Shown here: one piece after another, positions 20,117 through 32,673 of the stretch
Layout of the letters: every line of letters starts with the position of its first letter
How positions within the stretch are numbered: position 1 is the first letter of the stretch
Assembly: GCA_022225965.2 (NCBI GenBank)
Contig: JAKJXP020000065.1
Location: 70,660 to 134,659 of the forward strand
Direction: 5' to 3'
Length of the DNA stretch: 64,000 nucleotides
Origin: Diatrype stigma
Taxonomy: Eukaryota > Ascomycota > Sordariomycetes > Xylariales > Diatrypaceae
Notes under the pieces: generated by a model
Seen by the model: the letters and a program-made list of their open reading frames with translations, nothing else
Told to the model about the DNA's origin: nothing
Databases searched by the model: none
Made by a program: the position numbers and the translations under genes

Positions 20117-23100
20117 TTCCCATTCGAACCATACGTAGCTATAATTCGAGGTTATCGTTAAATTAACCTGTTCTGTTAAAGTCTTAAAATCTAAATTTAA
20201 TATAACCTTTAAAGCGGAAGTCGTTAAAGCCTTAATAACTATTATCCCTAAAGTTAATTCATTTTTATACTTTACGTAATAAAAATATTAAATATTCGTT
20301 TTTTTATTATTATTCGAATCGTCGGTATTATATTAAATTTCGGCTTTCGATATATATCGTTTATTGCAAAGGTATTCGACGAAAGAGCGTTATTTTCCGA
20401 ATAATACATTTTTCTATCGTTTAGCTTTAATAGCATATAGTATCGGATTATAGTTTCAAATTAGAATTCGTTTTTTGCGAAAACCACTAATAATGGCTAT
20501 AACGAAAATATGCTACTTTCGTATTTCTTACTAATTGCCAACTAAGGGTCCGTTGGACGTATTAAATAGTCCTATCCAGGTTTTCTTGCCGTATTTCGGA
20601 GATGGTCCGGCGAAGTTCTCGAAGGTATTACGAACGCTGGCGTTAGGCATATATTGTTACCAATTAATTTTATTTTATTCGTTATAAAAGAAAATGGCTT
20701 TATAATAAACGTAAAGGCTTTTATCGTTAATTATTAAATTACGGAATTATTATAAGAAAGCTTTTAAGTTTGTTCTTAATGTATTAGGATTTAATGGAAA
20801 TATACCGAATGCCGTAAATAATGTTATAAATGCCATTATAATATATATGAATTAATAAATAAAAAAAAAGCCCGAAAAAAAAATAATTAATTGGGTGCAT
20901 ATATATAAGTATTAAGGCTGCATTTTTTATTTCCATTTGGAATAAGGATATGCTTCATTTAATTGGATTAATTTTATAAATCCTTTGAAAAAAGTAATAA
21001 GCATATTAATAAAAACCTATAAAAAATAATATTATCGTAAAGCTAATGTAACGTATAATAAGGGATAAATAAAAAAGGAAATATTAATAAGATTATTAAT
21101 ATAAATGTTAAAAATAAAGGTGATATCTTGGCAATAAAGTGCCTTTATAAGACCCAGTTTTACTTTTTTCACTTATTTTATGGCAGGATATTTAAGGCTT
21201 TTTTAAAAGTAACGAACTTATTTTTAAATAAAGGCTTTATTAAACTATTAGCGATTTAATTAAAGGTATAAATATACCGAAGATCGACTTTATTACTTGC
21301 TTGCTTTTTACGATTAAAGTGATATTATATTTCGATATGTTTGGTACGGGCGTAAAATTAAGGATTTTTTATTAATATAAGTATTTCTTAATTATTCCTA
21401 TATATTACCGTAGCAGTTATTTCGTTTTTAATGGCGTTAAGCTTTTTTAATAGCTGCCGTAATTAAATCGCTTTCTTTATCGCTTACGTTTAATCCATAT
21501 ATTTAGCTTCGTAAGACGATAGGGCTACCGTTTGTTGTTTTTTTAAAAATTAATTAATAACGCCGCTGCCGATATTAAAAATATAGCCAGCAATTAAGCG
21601 TCGAAATTATATGCAACTGGCCCAATCGGAGTTAATATATTTAATTAAGTCTTGCAGCTTATTTTGATATATTAGTTTGTAATCGAATGTGCCTTTAAGA
21701 TATCGTAATATACGTTTAACGGCGGCAAAATAGGCGGTAATGGGATTTTTTATGTAACGACTGAAATAAGAGACGGCATAAGCGATATCCGGGCGAATGC
21801 CCATTATGGTATATATTAGGCAGCCTATGGCTTTGGCATATTACTAAACGTTTGCTTTGGTAGCTTCGAAATTATCGGACGGCTCGTCGATTTTTGAGGT
21901 TATTATGGATATAGCATAAAGTATTATATTTCATTATTTTAATTTCTTAATAATCTTTTTAAGATAAGCTTTTTAATTAAAGTAAATCTTTTTATTAATA
22001 CGATTGCGGGTAATACTTATGCTTAAATAATAATTATAAAATCCAAGATTAAACATTTTAAACCTATTAAATAAGGCTTTTTTTAATTTAGCAATTTTAT
22101 TCTTATTAAAACCAGCAATTAAAAGATCGTTTACGTAAATTGCTATATAAAGATGCTCTTTAAAGAATACCCTTATGTTAAAATTTAACGGATTAAACCC
22201 CAGTTTTTTAAGAAAGATAATTAATGTTTAATATTATATTCGTAAAGCTTGTTTTAAACCGTAAAGCGCCTTATTTAGTTTATAAACTTTTGTTATACCG
22301 TCGTTGAATTCCAGTAGTTATTTAACGTAAATTTCTTTAATAACAGGCCCGTATAAAAATGCCGTTTTAACGTTTATTTATTTTAGTTTTAAATTTAATA
22401 CTACGGCGAAAACGAAGATTGCTTTATAGCTTATAAATTTAACCATTAAAGCGAAGGTATTTATATAATCTAAGCCTTTAATTTATTCGAAATTACGAAT
22501 AACTTATCGTGTTTTATATCGGGTAATTTCGCTATTAGGACCCTTTTTTAGCTTATAAACCCATTTATTAAATAAAGCCTTTCGTTTAATAAGCAATTCG
22601 TAAAGCATTTAGGTCCTATTATTTATTAACGACTAATATTCGTCGCCCATAGCTTTGTACCATTTAAGCCATTATACGTTTCGTTTTATATGTTAATAAT
22701 TACAAAACTCGACCGCTATAACTATTAGCATTATTTTTAAAACGGCTATAACTAAATAAAACGTCGGAATGGCCTTTAGCTGGAAACGATTGGTTTGATT
22801 ATATTTAATGCATAAGCAAAGGTTATAGCCGTAAGGAACTTTTAATAATGGATTGCTTTTATAGTATATGCTATTTTTTATATATTTAATAAATGAAGCT
22901 ATAACGTTAATTAAATTACATAAGTTGTTATTAAATTAAGCTAAAACGTTAAGGTTACGTAAAATTTCGCAAGGCTGAATTAAGTTATTATTAACGTTTT
23001 ATAATTCTTCGCCGGGATCAATTTAAAAGGATAGGCCTATATCGGGCTATTTAGCGGCCCGGTTCCGGATAACTATAAGATAAGTATCGAATAAACTGCT

Positions 23101-26100
23101 GTCCCTTTCGGTAATGACCGGCGGTAATTCGAAGCCTAGTCGTTTATTCTTCTGTTTATTGCTTTAACGAATTGGTCTCGAGATTAATGCTATAACAAAT
23201 AAAATAATGGATATATTTTAAGACTTAATTATGAATAAATTAAGTATAACTGGTTTTTTTTTTTACAGCTTCGGCATTACGGATAAACGAAATAATCTTT
23301 TTTAAACATTATATTATTGGCGTATTTTATTTTGTTGGTATTTCATCGAACGATAATGTAATTCGTTATTTCATCGCCGCTATATCTTAACATTTAATAA
23401 GCTATACCGATAAATTTAAGGATATTCGCCTTTTTGTTAAGTTTATATATACCGAATGCTTTTAAATAAACCAAATAATATAAATTAAACTTATTACCAT
23501 ACCAAATTTCGTAAAAAATGATTTCGAAAATAAAATATAAACTTTTATTCCTAAGGTAAAATGCTACCTTAACGATAAATAACCAATAATATTCTAATAT
23601 TCCGTTTTTAATAGCTGTTTTTATAATGGACCTAATGTATTTCTTAAAATGATTTATGGTACTTTCGATAATCCCATTTTATTCGTATTGGCTAATAACA
23701 AAATAGCGAATAGCTATGCCCTTTATCGTATAATATTCGTAAAACTCGTCGCTGCGATGTTGTTTAAATTTATTTATCGTTACGTAATAGCAACGTCGTT
23801 TAGGTTTTTTCCAATATGCCAGGAATTCTTTAAAAGCTTCGAATTATTTTCTTAGTTATTTAATAGAAATTACTTAGCTTATTTGCGAATAGTCGCATAT
23901 TATGGCTAGCTATTCCGTAGCGTTACCGTAGTTAATAATGCTTTTAAACATACTTGCTTCGTTAAGATATAAGAACTTTAAGTAATATATGCCTTTCTTT
24001 AAATTACTTTTATATGGTTTTTCCCGTTACCGACCTTTAATGCAGTTATTATAAAAATAATAATATTTTATTAGTTTTATGCCATTAAATATAATTATTA
24101 ATTTACGGATATTTTGCTCGTTAAGGTATCTTAATTGCTTATGCCAGATTATTATATTTAGGTTTGTAATAAAGTAAAAATAAAAAGCTATATTAAGGCT
24201 AGCTATATTAATAATGCTATCGAATTAATCGATTACGTATAGGCCTAATGATATTATCGCGGTTAAAAAGATATATTCCCTTTTGGTACCGAAAGCGGCG
24301 TTAGTACGAAATAAAAATTCCGTATTTTTTTTGATAAATTGAATAACCGAAATGAAATTCGTTTTTAGTTTCGGATAATAAATTGCATCCTAAATTTAAA
24401 TACGCTTTATTTTGCCGTTAATTAAGATATAAAAAACGATAATGCCTTCTTTTTTAAATATCAAAACCTTGCCTTTAATGCCGTAAATTTATGGATCTTT
24501 ATAAGGCCGAAGTTTATTAAATAATTTATATTTGCAGTAAAAGGTTTAATTATAACCATTATTTAAAACCAATACTTTTTAAAGCTTTTTTATTAATTCG
24601 ATAGCCTTATTTTAAAATAAAAACATAAGGCCTAATCTTATTAGTCGTTGTTTTATTTCGGAGGTATCCGGAATTCCGTCGATGGAATATTCAAAATCCG
24701 GTATTAGTTCCGCGGATTATTTATTAAGCCGTATCCGGATAACTATAAGGTTAATTCCGGATAAAAGGCCCTTAAAAATGCGTAATAAAATGCTAAATTA
24801 TGTTGCCACTAATAATGGCTCCGCGGTATCATTTTTTGCCGTTAAAAAGATATTAACGGTAATTTCGACATCGTTGTTATTAATAATTTTATATATCAGC
24901 TTAATAGGAACGGCTATAATATCGTTGGTTTTTTGCTTTTTCGATTAAGCTTTGCTATTTTGCCAATAAGAAAGGGCCTTATTCGGATGTTTTTAAAAGC
25001 ATTCGTTAAAGAAGTAATTTGTTATTCTGCGTTCTGCAGTTTCGTAATAAATACATTAAGCGCTATTAAATGCCTTACGTTTGCCTTTATTCTTTTGGTT
25101 TTTGTTATTAGGACGATAAATTTAAAAGAATCCGGTTTGCATCTTATTATTATTTCGAATCCGTATGTTTTATTCCTTTTAAAAGGTTAGTTGCAAAGTT
25201 TCCTCGAAAATTGCGATAGCCTTAATAATTTTATCGTTTTTTCGTTCGGGTATAATGCTATAAAACTGGTAAAAAATAATAAGAAAAATAACGTAATTCG
25301 GGCCGAATGCAAAAAGGAACTTATTAATAAAATGTAAAATGAAAATGATGCAATTTTCGTTAAATTTAATGAAGTCCGCTTTAATTTGGCGTAACTTAAT
25401 TATTAAAATAATTACGTTGCTTTTTATAATTAAGGTAATATTTTTTTATTAATATAAAAGCTATTAAAAAACGGCGCTATTTTTGGATCGATATTGTTTT
25501 GCAAGATACTTCCAAATAATGGCCAAGGTATTTAGCTTTTTGTCGTTATTAATTTCGAACCGAGGGTTTTTTCCAAGCCTATATCGGATATAGCCGAATG
25601 CCTTAATTTATTTATTCTTTTAAACTCTTTTTTTCTTAACCTTTTTAAATTTACTTAGGTTCGTAACGTCGGAACCTTCCGTTTCGTTCTTTTTCGGTAA
25701 TAAGCGGCCGTATCCTTAAATATGGAAGTAATTTATTATTTCCCGCTTAAAGCTAATCCATTCCGAAGAGGACTCGAGTTTTACTATGTTATCGAATAAG
25801 CTAGTCTTCGTTTTGGTCGACATTATAGGCTTAGGTTTAAGCTTAAGCTTAAACCTTGGCTTAATATTTGCGTATTTTTCCAAGCTTTATTATAGGTCCT
25901 ATGTTAAAGCGAAATTTAACGGGTGGTTTAGGAAAAGACGTACGGCCGTAAATAGGTTCGTTAGATAAACTGGAGGAAATAAAAGCGCTAAAAACTGGAT
26001 TTGGTTTAGGAATAAAACAAGATAAGGGCAAAAATGTTCGTATAAAGTCCGGAATAAATATGGATATATATTCGAGTATGGATTCGGATAAAATTGCTTC

Positions 26101-26855
26101 GAATCCGAATAAATCGACCTCGTTTAAATCGTAAAATAAAGAAATAATAAATACGTTACTGGAACTTAATAACGAAAAGGAACGACCGAATAATTTGGGT
26201 ATATAATTTGGATCCTCGTCGTCGTTGTTTATAAAGTATATAATTATAAGTTATAAAAATATTTAGGCAAAATAAAGGAAATTTCGTTCGTTAAGAAATT
26301 TAAAGAACTAAAGTCTTACCATAAAACGAGTTTTTAAGTTATATCTTCGTTTTTTATTTATATTGTCGTTTGGTAAATTTATCGTAATTTGTTATTAATT
26401 TATTTATTGCCTTAATAACGAATAAGGGTAAAAATAAAGCGAATGAATTCGTATTTTCGTTTTATTGCTCTTAAATAAAATAATTTCGATAAGTTCCTTA
26501 ATTTCGACGCTATTATTTAAAATAAAAAAGCAATAGTAATAATATGGTATGTACTTAATGGATTTTATAATAAGATTTTAATTTAAATGGGATAATTCAT
26601 TATTATCGTGCAAATAGGATTTTTAAAGTAAGTACGAATAAAGTACGAATAACGGCATTTCCGATAAATACAATATGTATTCGTAAAATGCCGTATATTA
26701 TTTAATTTCTAATTAGGTTACGTTGGAAATTCCTCGTTTGTAGCAAAAAACGCAGCAAGCCGTTTTATTAACGTTTATATAATATAAGCAAATTTTAAAT
26801 AAATAAGTAAGTTTGTAATAAGAAATCTCTTATAAGCTTTACCGGGCTTATAACT

Positions 26856-27009
26856 TATTAAATATAAACGTAAATTATGAAGTATATTGTATTAAGTTAT
26901 TTAATATAATAAGAGTATATTCTATAAGCAGGTAAGGGCATCCCATATATATAGCCACAGGTATGGGTCGTTCCCAGCCACCTGGATTTCCAGCCACCGT
27001 ATTCTAACA
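26856..27009 (-). repeat. Copia LTR (5' LTR of the minus-strand element)
   Basis: 154 bp, from TATTAAATATA to CTAACA; on the minus strand it opens with TGTTAGAATACGG. The first plus-strand bases carry G-to-A and C-to-T changes relative to the other copy. Confidence 0.9.
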
Positions 27010-28190
27010 GTTGTGGTGGGGTAATCCGCAACCACCGCTCTTCTTTAAGCAATCGATATTAATACTGGCTCCCCATTCATGTTGTCATGATACTCTAGCA
27101 CCCTTTGATCGAAGGTTCAGCTTGTGATCAACTAAGGTTTCTTAAATCAAGCCATCACACTGATTTGAGATCCATCGATCTTGCATTGGCCTTCGTTCGT
27201 TCCTTGTAGGATTTGATTAGTATTCAAGGGTGTCGATGTGACATAAGCAGGATGGTCAGCAGTCATATTGATACATCAAGATAAGAGAGATGTCCCGGCA
27301 GTACTGCTTACCCTAAATTACACCATGGAAAGGGTTACAGTAATACTACTACTCACGCTTCAGTTCCACAACTTACTCTTTGATGGCCACCTAGGCCCGG
27401 TCAGCTGTACATATAACGTCCCGCCGCCAGTCATGCTCCAAACGGTATTACACCCCAACTATCCAACTTATTATACTTATATAAAGTCCAGATGATGGCG
27501 ATTACGGTTTTGAATAACGAGACTATAGTTTTGCGTGCTAATATTATTCTAGTGTCATTATAGCGCTTATACGTGTCAAGGGAACTGAGACGTTGTAATG
27601 GGGTAGCAGTGTCTACCAAATGATAATACGTATGGGAGACTGTCTTTCATCCGGAAATGTCAATTCGATCTGCTTGAGTGACAAAGATCTTGAACTGCGG
27701 GTGGCTTCCGAGATAGGCAGCTGTGAACGCACGACTTGCCGCCGTGGCTGCTCTCGGGACGCCACCTTATAACATTACAATACCCGATTGGTACGTTAGG
27801 AGAAAGTTGCAACCCCCAATGGAAATACTCGGGTTGAAAGGGGAATGGTGTGTTGTAACCCACGATTATTGCAGAACCTGGATGTAGCCGACGTAGTACA
27901 GGGTGTCGACTGGTCAATCCGAGATGCAATGGGCCTCTTGTTGCAGCAAACATTGCTTAATCCTCCAATATAGTCGGGAGGGATTCGGCCGATTTCGAGT
28001 GATAATGGGCCTCAAGATGCAGAACTGCACTTTGTGTCCAAGGCAGAGCCTTATGACGGGTTCGTCGCTATTAACACCTTTCATTCCCAACGCAAACAAC
28101 TGTTCTCGAGGTTTTATGTTTTGTGTTTCTGCTAATTTCGACCTGGTGTCCTTTTGAAAGTTATTCAGCACATGATTTTTTCATTCAGCC
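27010..28190. other. Intergenic, upstream of the HET gene
   Basis: About 1.2 kb of normal GC sequence between the Copia element and the HET-domain gene. Small ORFs here have no support. It presumably carries the HET promoter. Confidence 0.6.
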
Positions 28191-31100
28191 ATGAACCTAC
28201 ATATTGAGGCTCAAGGGGGCCTTACCAAATTTGACAGCCCTCTATATGAAGATAACGTGGTATTCACCTATGATCCAATGTCGAGCATGACAAAACGAAT
28301 TCGACTTCTACGGTTATTACCTGCATCGGACCACTCAGATATCGTATGTGAGCTATTTGAGGCGGAGCTGCGGGACGGCAAAGCATTCATGGGTCCGAAT
28401 GACAAGGAAGTCCCGTATGAAGCATTGTCGTGGTCTTGGGGGACTGGTAAGAAGGACAATCTAATCTTGATCAGAAAAGAAGGTGCCCACGCACGTACCA
28501 GTGCTGCGTGTTCTCTTGTAGTAAGTAACTTCTTATGTAATCTCCTACTAATGTCACTTTCTATTATACGATTTCGAGGTCTGCTATAAAGCTTCCGATA
28601 TGATATATCCCAGACAAGCCATTACCAAAGAATTATTAATGACTATGGGCTTTTTCAGTGGGCTCTCCGACATCTCCGTAACAGAGGCAAAGACCGCATT
28701 CTCTGGATTGATGCTATATGTATCGATCAAAGTAGTGTCGAAGAGAAGAATCACCAGGTGCAAATGATGTCTCAAATCTACAGCTACGCACAGAGGACTT
28801 GCATTGTGAGTGAATCCTACAGATGTACACCTCAAAGAAGGATTACAGTGACATCTAAATAGCGCAGGATTATGAGGGAAACTGACTCACAGCTACAGTG
28901 GCTAGGACGTGAGGATGATAGCAGCCACATGGCAATCAACTTTATCAGGGACGAAATCCTCCAACTTGAGGATTTTGATTCTTTGTGTACCGATGAGCGC
29001 AATGCGCAGAAGTGGCAGTCCCTGCTTTTGCTGATGCAGAGAGGCTGGTTCTTCCGCCGCTGGGTCGTCCAGGAGATCGCCTTGGCACAGGATGCTATAG
29101 TCTACTGCGGGCCAGATCACATCAGTTGGAAGGACTTCTCAGTGGCCATAGAGCTATTTGTTGAGGTAGAGACGGCAACACATCGTCTCTCCGAGGTCAT
29201 GCAGAAGGATCCTCGTTTTTATCACGTCCCCGGCTGGTTCGAGTATGTGTCTGCTCTCGGCGCTAGCCTGCTTGTAGAAGCTACAGGCATGGTATTCCGG
29301 TACTACAAGCCGAATAAGACATCTCCTGGCAGAGATCCCACAGCTCACGATGAAGGTGCTACGACAGACCCAATCTCCCAAAGAAGACCGCTCCTGAGTC
29401 TCGAATACCTGGTATCGAAGCTGTCTATCTTTCAAGCAAGTGAGCCGCGTGATACTATTTATGCCCTGCTCGCGATTGCAAATGATGGATATCCTGCCGC
29501 TGAAGGGCGTGACGGTGAAGAGATTGCCGAGGGAGTGCGGCAAGTGATCTTCGATAAAGCAGATCAAAAGCCGTTTCCCATAAACTACGCTCACCCCTAT
29601 CCCGATGTATGCCAGGATTTCATCGAATTCTGCATCGGTCGCTCCGACAAAACACGAGCGTTAGGTAAGCAATCGCATTTACTTGTTGGCTGTTCATTTA
29701 ATAACCTCACTTTGCTTGAATAACTTCACTAGTAATGCCTTCTTTTGATAGTTAGTGTCAGAGATAGTGATGTGCTTGGATTGTGGGAGCTTCTTGCAAT
29801 AAACATTTACTAATAACGTGCCATCACAGACATCCTTTGTCGTCCCTGGTCTCCAGAACCTGAAACCAATCGCTCCCTTTACTTACATACCAAGAATAGA
29901 AGTCATGATATGGAAACTTGGCTAAATAAACTGGAAAAACTCCATTCCCAGGACGGTGAAGGTGTCGAACATCACCCCATGTGGCCAACGATACAAAAAT
30001 ACTTCCCCAAGAGGAAAGAAGAGGTGAACCTGCCGTCCTGGATCCCTCGTTTGAGTGGTGCACCGTTTGAAAGTTAGTACATTCTTGATATCAATTTAAC
30101 CCCTTTTACAACTTGATTGACAGCATCATGCCATTGGAGACATAAATCCAAAGAATAAGGCCGTAGAGTAACTCTTACTCCCTACGGAGAATTCCATGAA
30201 GGACATTTGCTAATTCAGCACATGGTAGTGTTTCCCCAGCCTGGAATCCACATCGCAAAGATGGGTAGGAAAAACGCTGACCCGTTGGTTGCACCACCGA
30301 ATCAATCGCGAAATTACGATGCTGCGCAAAGCATGGAGATCGACAAAGGAACACCATGGTTTAAGAAGCGACGTAGCCAGGTCAGTCTAAGCCTTTCTAC
30401 ATGCTTATAAAACCTACCGCTACAGAATTTCATGTCCACAACCTGGCTCTGAGAACCCATTTGCTTCAACCCTTAATCCCAATCCCTGAGCAAAATGAGA
30501 ACGCTGGAACCATGTTTACTAACTATATTGAGTAGGGTGCACATTGCATGTTCGTGAAAGGATTTATGCTTACAGAAGTCGAGGAAGCGGCAGATGCTTC
30601 ACAGTCTGGTAACATCCCCGAAGAATGGTTCAAGTTGGCCGATTGCGTACCAAATGACGGCCAGGGAGAGCCTAATGAAGAGTTCTGGCGTACACTGGTA
30701 GCAGATAGAGGTAAGGATGGCCGGAACCCACCTTCCTACTACGCCAGGGCGTTCAAAGAATCCGTGTCCAAGGGCGGGCTGCGTAGCGGATCAGTCAGCA
30801 CCTCGGATCTCATCAACAATGAGAGAAACTCGATTATCACACAGTTCTGCAGACGGGTCCAAGCTGTGATCTGGAACCGACAGTTGATAAAGACCGACTT
30901 GGGTCACCTTGGGATATCTCGCAAGGGTGTTCAAAAGGGGGACATCGTATGCATATTATATGGATGCAGCGTTCCGGTTATTCTCCGTCGACAACCTAAG
31001 AGTAAACAGCAAATGGACGATGAGAATGAAGAAGATCGGCTCTTTGGAATACTGCAGGACGAGAGGATCCCGAGACGTCTGATTCGAAACGCCAGGCGAA

Positions 31101-31522
31101 GGAAACAATGGAGAGAGCGACCCGAGAGTGTGACCAAACAACAGAGGAAGTTTGGCAGATGGAAATTCGGAAAGGAGGATGTCCGTAAAGACAGGCAGAA
31201 GTTTATCGAGATTTTCGAGAGGCTGCAAGAAAAAGATCCCCAGAATGAAAGTAAAAAGACTGATGACAAGCCACGGATATCTAAGAAGAATCCAGATTGC
31301 TATTACAAGTTCCTCGGCGAATGTTATATCCACGGTATGATGGATGGCGAGGGTAAGTCACCTCATGAATCACCCCCGAGACACCATTCTGGGACGATGT
31401 TGCTTAGTCTGACCAATATAGCTATCCGCGAGAAGTCTAAACGCGACCAAAACAAAGACCAAAACAACAGGGAAGATTTCAAGGAGGGCTTCCTAGTTGA
31501 TACCATCTTCGAGTTACGATAA
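28191..31522 (+). CDS. HET-domain (heterokaryon incompatibility) protein
   Basis: Seven exons: 28191-28520, 28659-28805, 28899-29664, 29830-30072, 30229-30380, 30536-31352, 31422-31522 (2,556 nt, 851 aa). All introns are GT..AG and all phases agree. The HET domain holds its three conserved blocks: YEALSWSWG (residues 76-84), ILWIDAICIDQ (about 124-134) and WLGRED (160-165), followed by GWFFRRWVVQEIALAQ and EPRDTIYALLAIA. The remainder matches the long form of the family: PSWIPRLSGAPFEMF, KMGRKNADPLV, GDIVCILYGCSVPVILR and the final YKFLGECYIHGMMDGEA. A Lys/Arg/Glu-rich insert (about 680-790) is less typical. HET proteins can trigger cell death after fusion of unlike strains. The gene sits between two RIP-degraded retrotransposons yet has no lesion. 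The exon 1/2 junction is the least certain. Confidence 0.9.
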
Positions 31523-31878
31523 AGGGAGACTCGTACTATCGTGTCATCATGGCTAATGAGTTCAGTTCTTTGTATGCATTTTGGCTATTTCCTTAATATT
31601 TGGAGACAGGTTAGTGAGGTCTAAATCAATGAAATACCTACGATATCGAGTTACTTGGCTTGGGCCTCTTGATTCGTTCAATATAATCCTCGATCTGAAT
31701 AGGTCAGTAGCTGTAAACCAACTACCTATTCTGTAATAGACTTGATCATAGACCGAGTGAAAATAAGATACTTGGTATTAACCTAACGTACTGTTTACTG
31801 TAACGCTGGTGGATTAACCAATCAGCTGGCTAGCTAATGAATAACACCCTACTCCTGACAGCCCCTGAATCTAATTAG
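31523..31878. other. Short intergenic between HET gene and retrotransposon
   Basis: About 350 bases, including the HET 3' untranslated region. Nothing else recognised. Confidence 0.6.
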
Positions 31879-32166
31879 TCTACAAATCACTTCAGGAATT
31901 CGATTAGAGGGTATTGGAATAGTGTATTGGTGGTGTGAGCCCCTTTAAGGGCCGGCCGTTGCAGCGCTCGGAAAGCGCTGCTGCGTAGCGCTTTGTGAGG
32001 CTGTTGTTACGCTCGTGAAGGCCGCTTTTAGCTGTTTAAGCGGTGCCTTCGGATAAGGGTATTATGAAAGCGGCTTATAACGGCTTATGCGGATCTTTTG
32101 TATAAGGGTATTATAACGTTCGTAAGAATAGCCGAAAGCTATTTTTGCGGCCGGCTTAAAGCAGCC
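31879..32166 (-). repeat. Split direct repeat 1, outer copy
   Basis: 288 bp, from TCTACAAATCACTTCAGG to AAAGCAGCC. It matches 32386-32673 over its full length with mainly C/T and G/A differences; this outer copy is the less mutated one. Confidence 0.88.
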
Positions 32167-32283
32167 TTATACGTATAAATAAATTAAAACCTATAAATAA
32201 TCCCTTTATTGATATTCCTTTTATTGAAATTTTCTTTTTTCCGTTTGTTATAACCGTAGGCATTAATAAGGACGATAAGCAAA

Positions 32284-32391
32284 AAAAGCGGCGGCGCGGT
32301 TATAAAGCTAATCGAATTATTAATTGTTATTATTATAAATAATAGGTTACAATGTAGAACCCTTTTAGATTCGTAGATTAATTTATTTATA
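32284..32391 (-). repeat. Split direct repeat 2, inner copy
   Basis: 108 bp, starts AAAAGCGGCG and ends TTTATTTATA; partner at 36637-36744. Its last bases overlap the start of repeat 1 inner copy. Confidence 0.85.
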
Positions 32392-32673
32392 AATTACTTT
32401 AGGAATTCGATTAAAAGGTATTAAAATAGTATATTGGTAATATAAGCCCCTTTAAAGGCCGGCCGTTATAGCGTTCGGAAAACGCTACTACGTAGCGTTT
32501 CGTAAGGCTATTATTGCGTTCGTAAAGGCCGCTTTTAGCTGTTTAAGCGGTGCTTTCGGATAAAGGTATTATGAAAACGGCTTATAACGGCTTACGCGAA
32601 TCCTTTGCGTAAGGGTATTATAGCGTTCGTAAAAATAGCCGAAGGCTATTTTCGCGGCCGGCCTAAAGCAGCC
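32386..32673 (-). repeat. Split direct repeat 1, inner copy
   Basis: 288 bp, AT-shifted relative to the outer copy; adjoins the tyrosine-recombinase region. Confidence 0.88.

Larger units (their letters stand above)
19963..27009 (-). mobile_element. Full-length Ty1/Copia LTR retrotransposon, RIP-degraded
   Basis: Two 154-bp LTRs (19963-20116 and 26856-27009) differ almost only by C/T or G/A. The flanking 5-mers GTTAT (19958-19962) and GTTGT (27010-27014) look like a target-site duplication with one transition. On the minus strand the internal region shows, in Copia order, a GAG-pre-integrase zinc-binding region (about 24060-24160, reading WHKQL..LNEQNIRKL..CIKGR), reverse transcriptase (about 22300-22400, with VKTAFLYGPV), the catalytic box reading YVND instead of YVDD (22126-22137), and the RT/RNase H linker RPDIAYAVSYFSRY (21607-21804). 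The rest is full of stops and AT-rich. Integrase before RT marks Copia rather than Gypsy. Not autonomous. Confidence 0.93.

Noticed and set aside
31879..32673. Tandem 288-bp repeats as LTRs of a small element or a simple tandem duplication
   Set aside because: The interleaved second repeat pair (108 bp, 4.3 kb apart) and the recombinase/RT body fit split direct repeats better; LTRs only 0.5 kb apart would not explain repeat 2.
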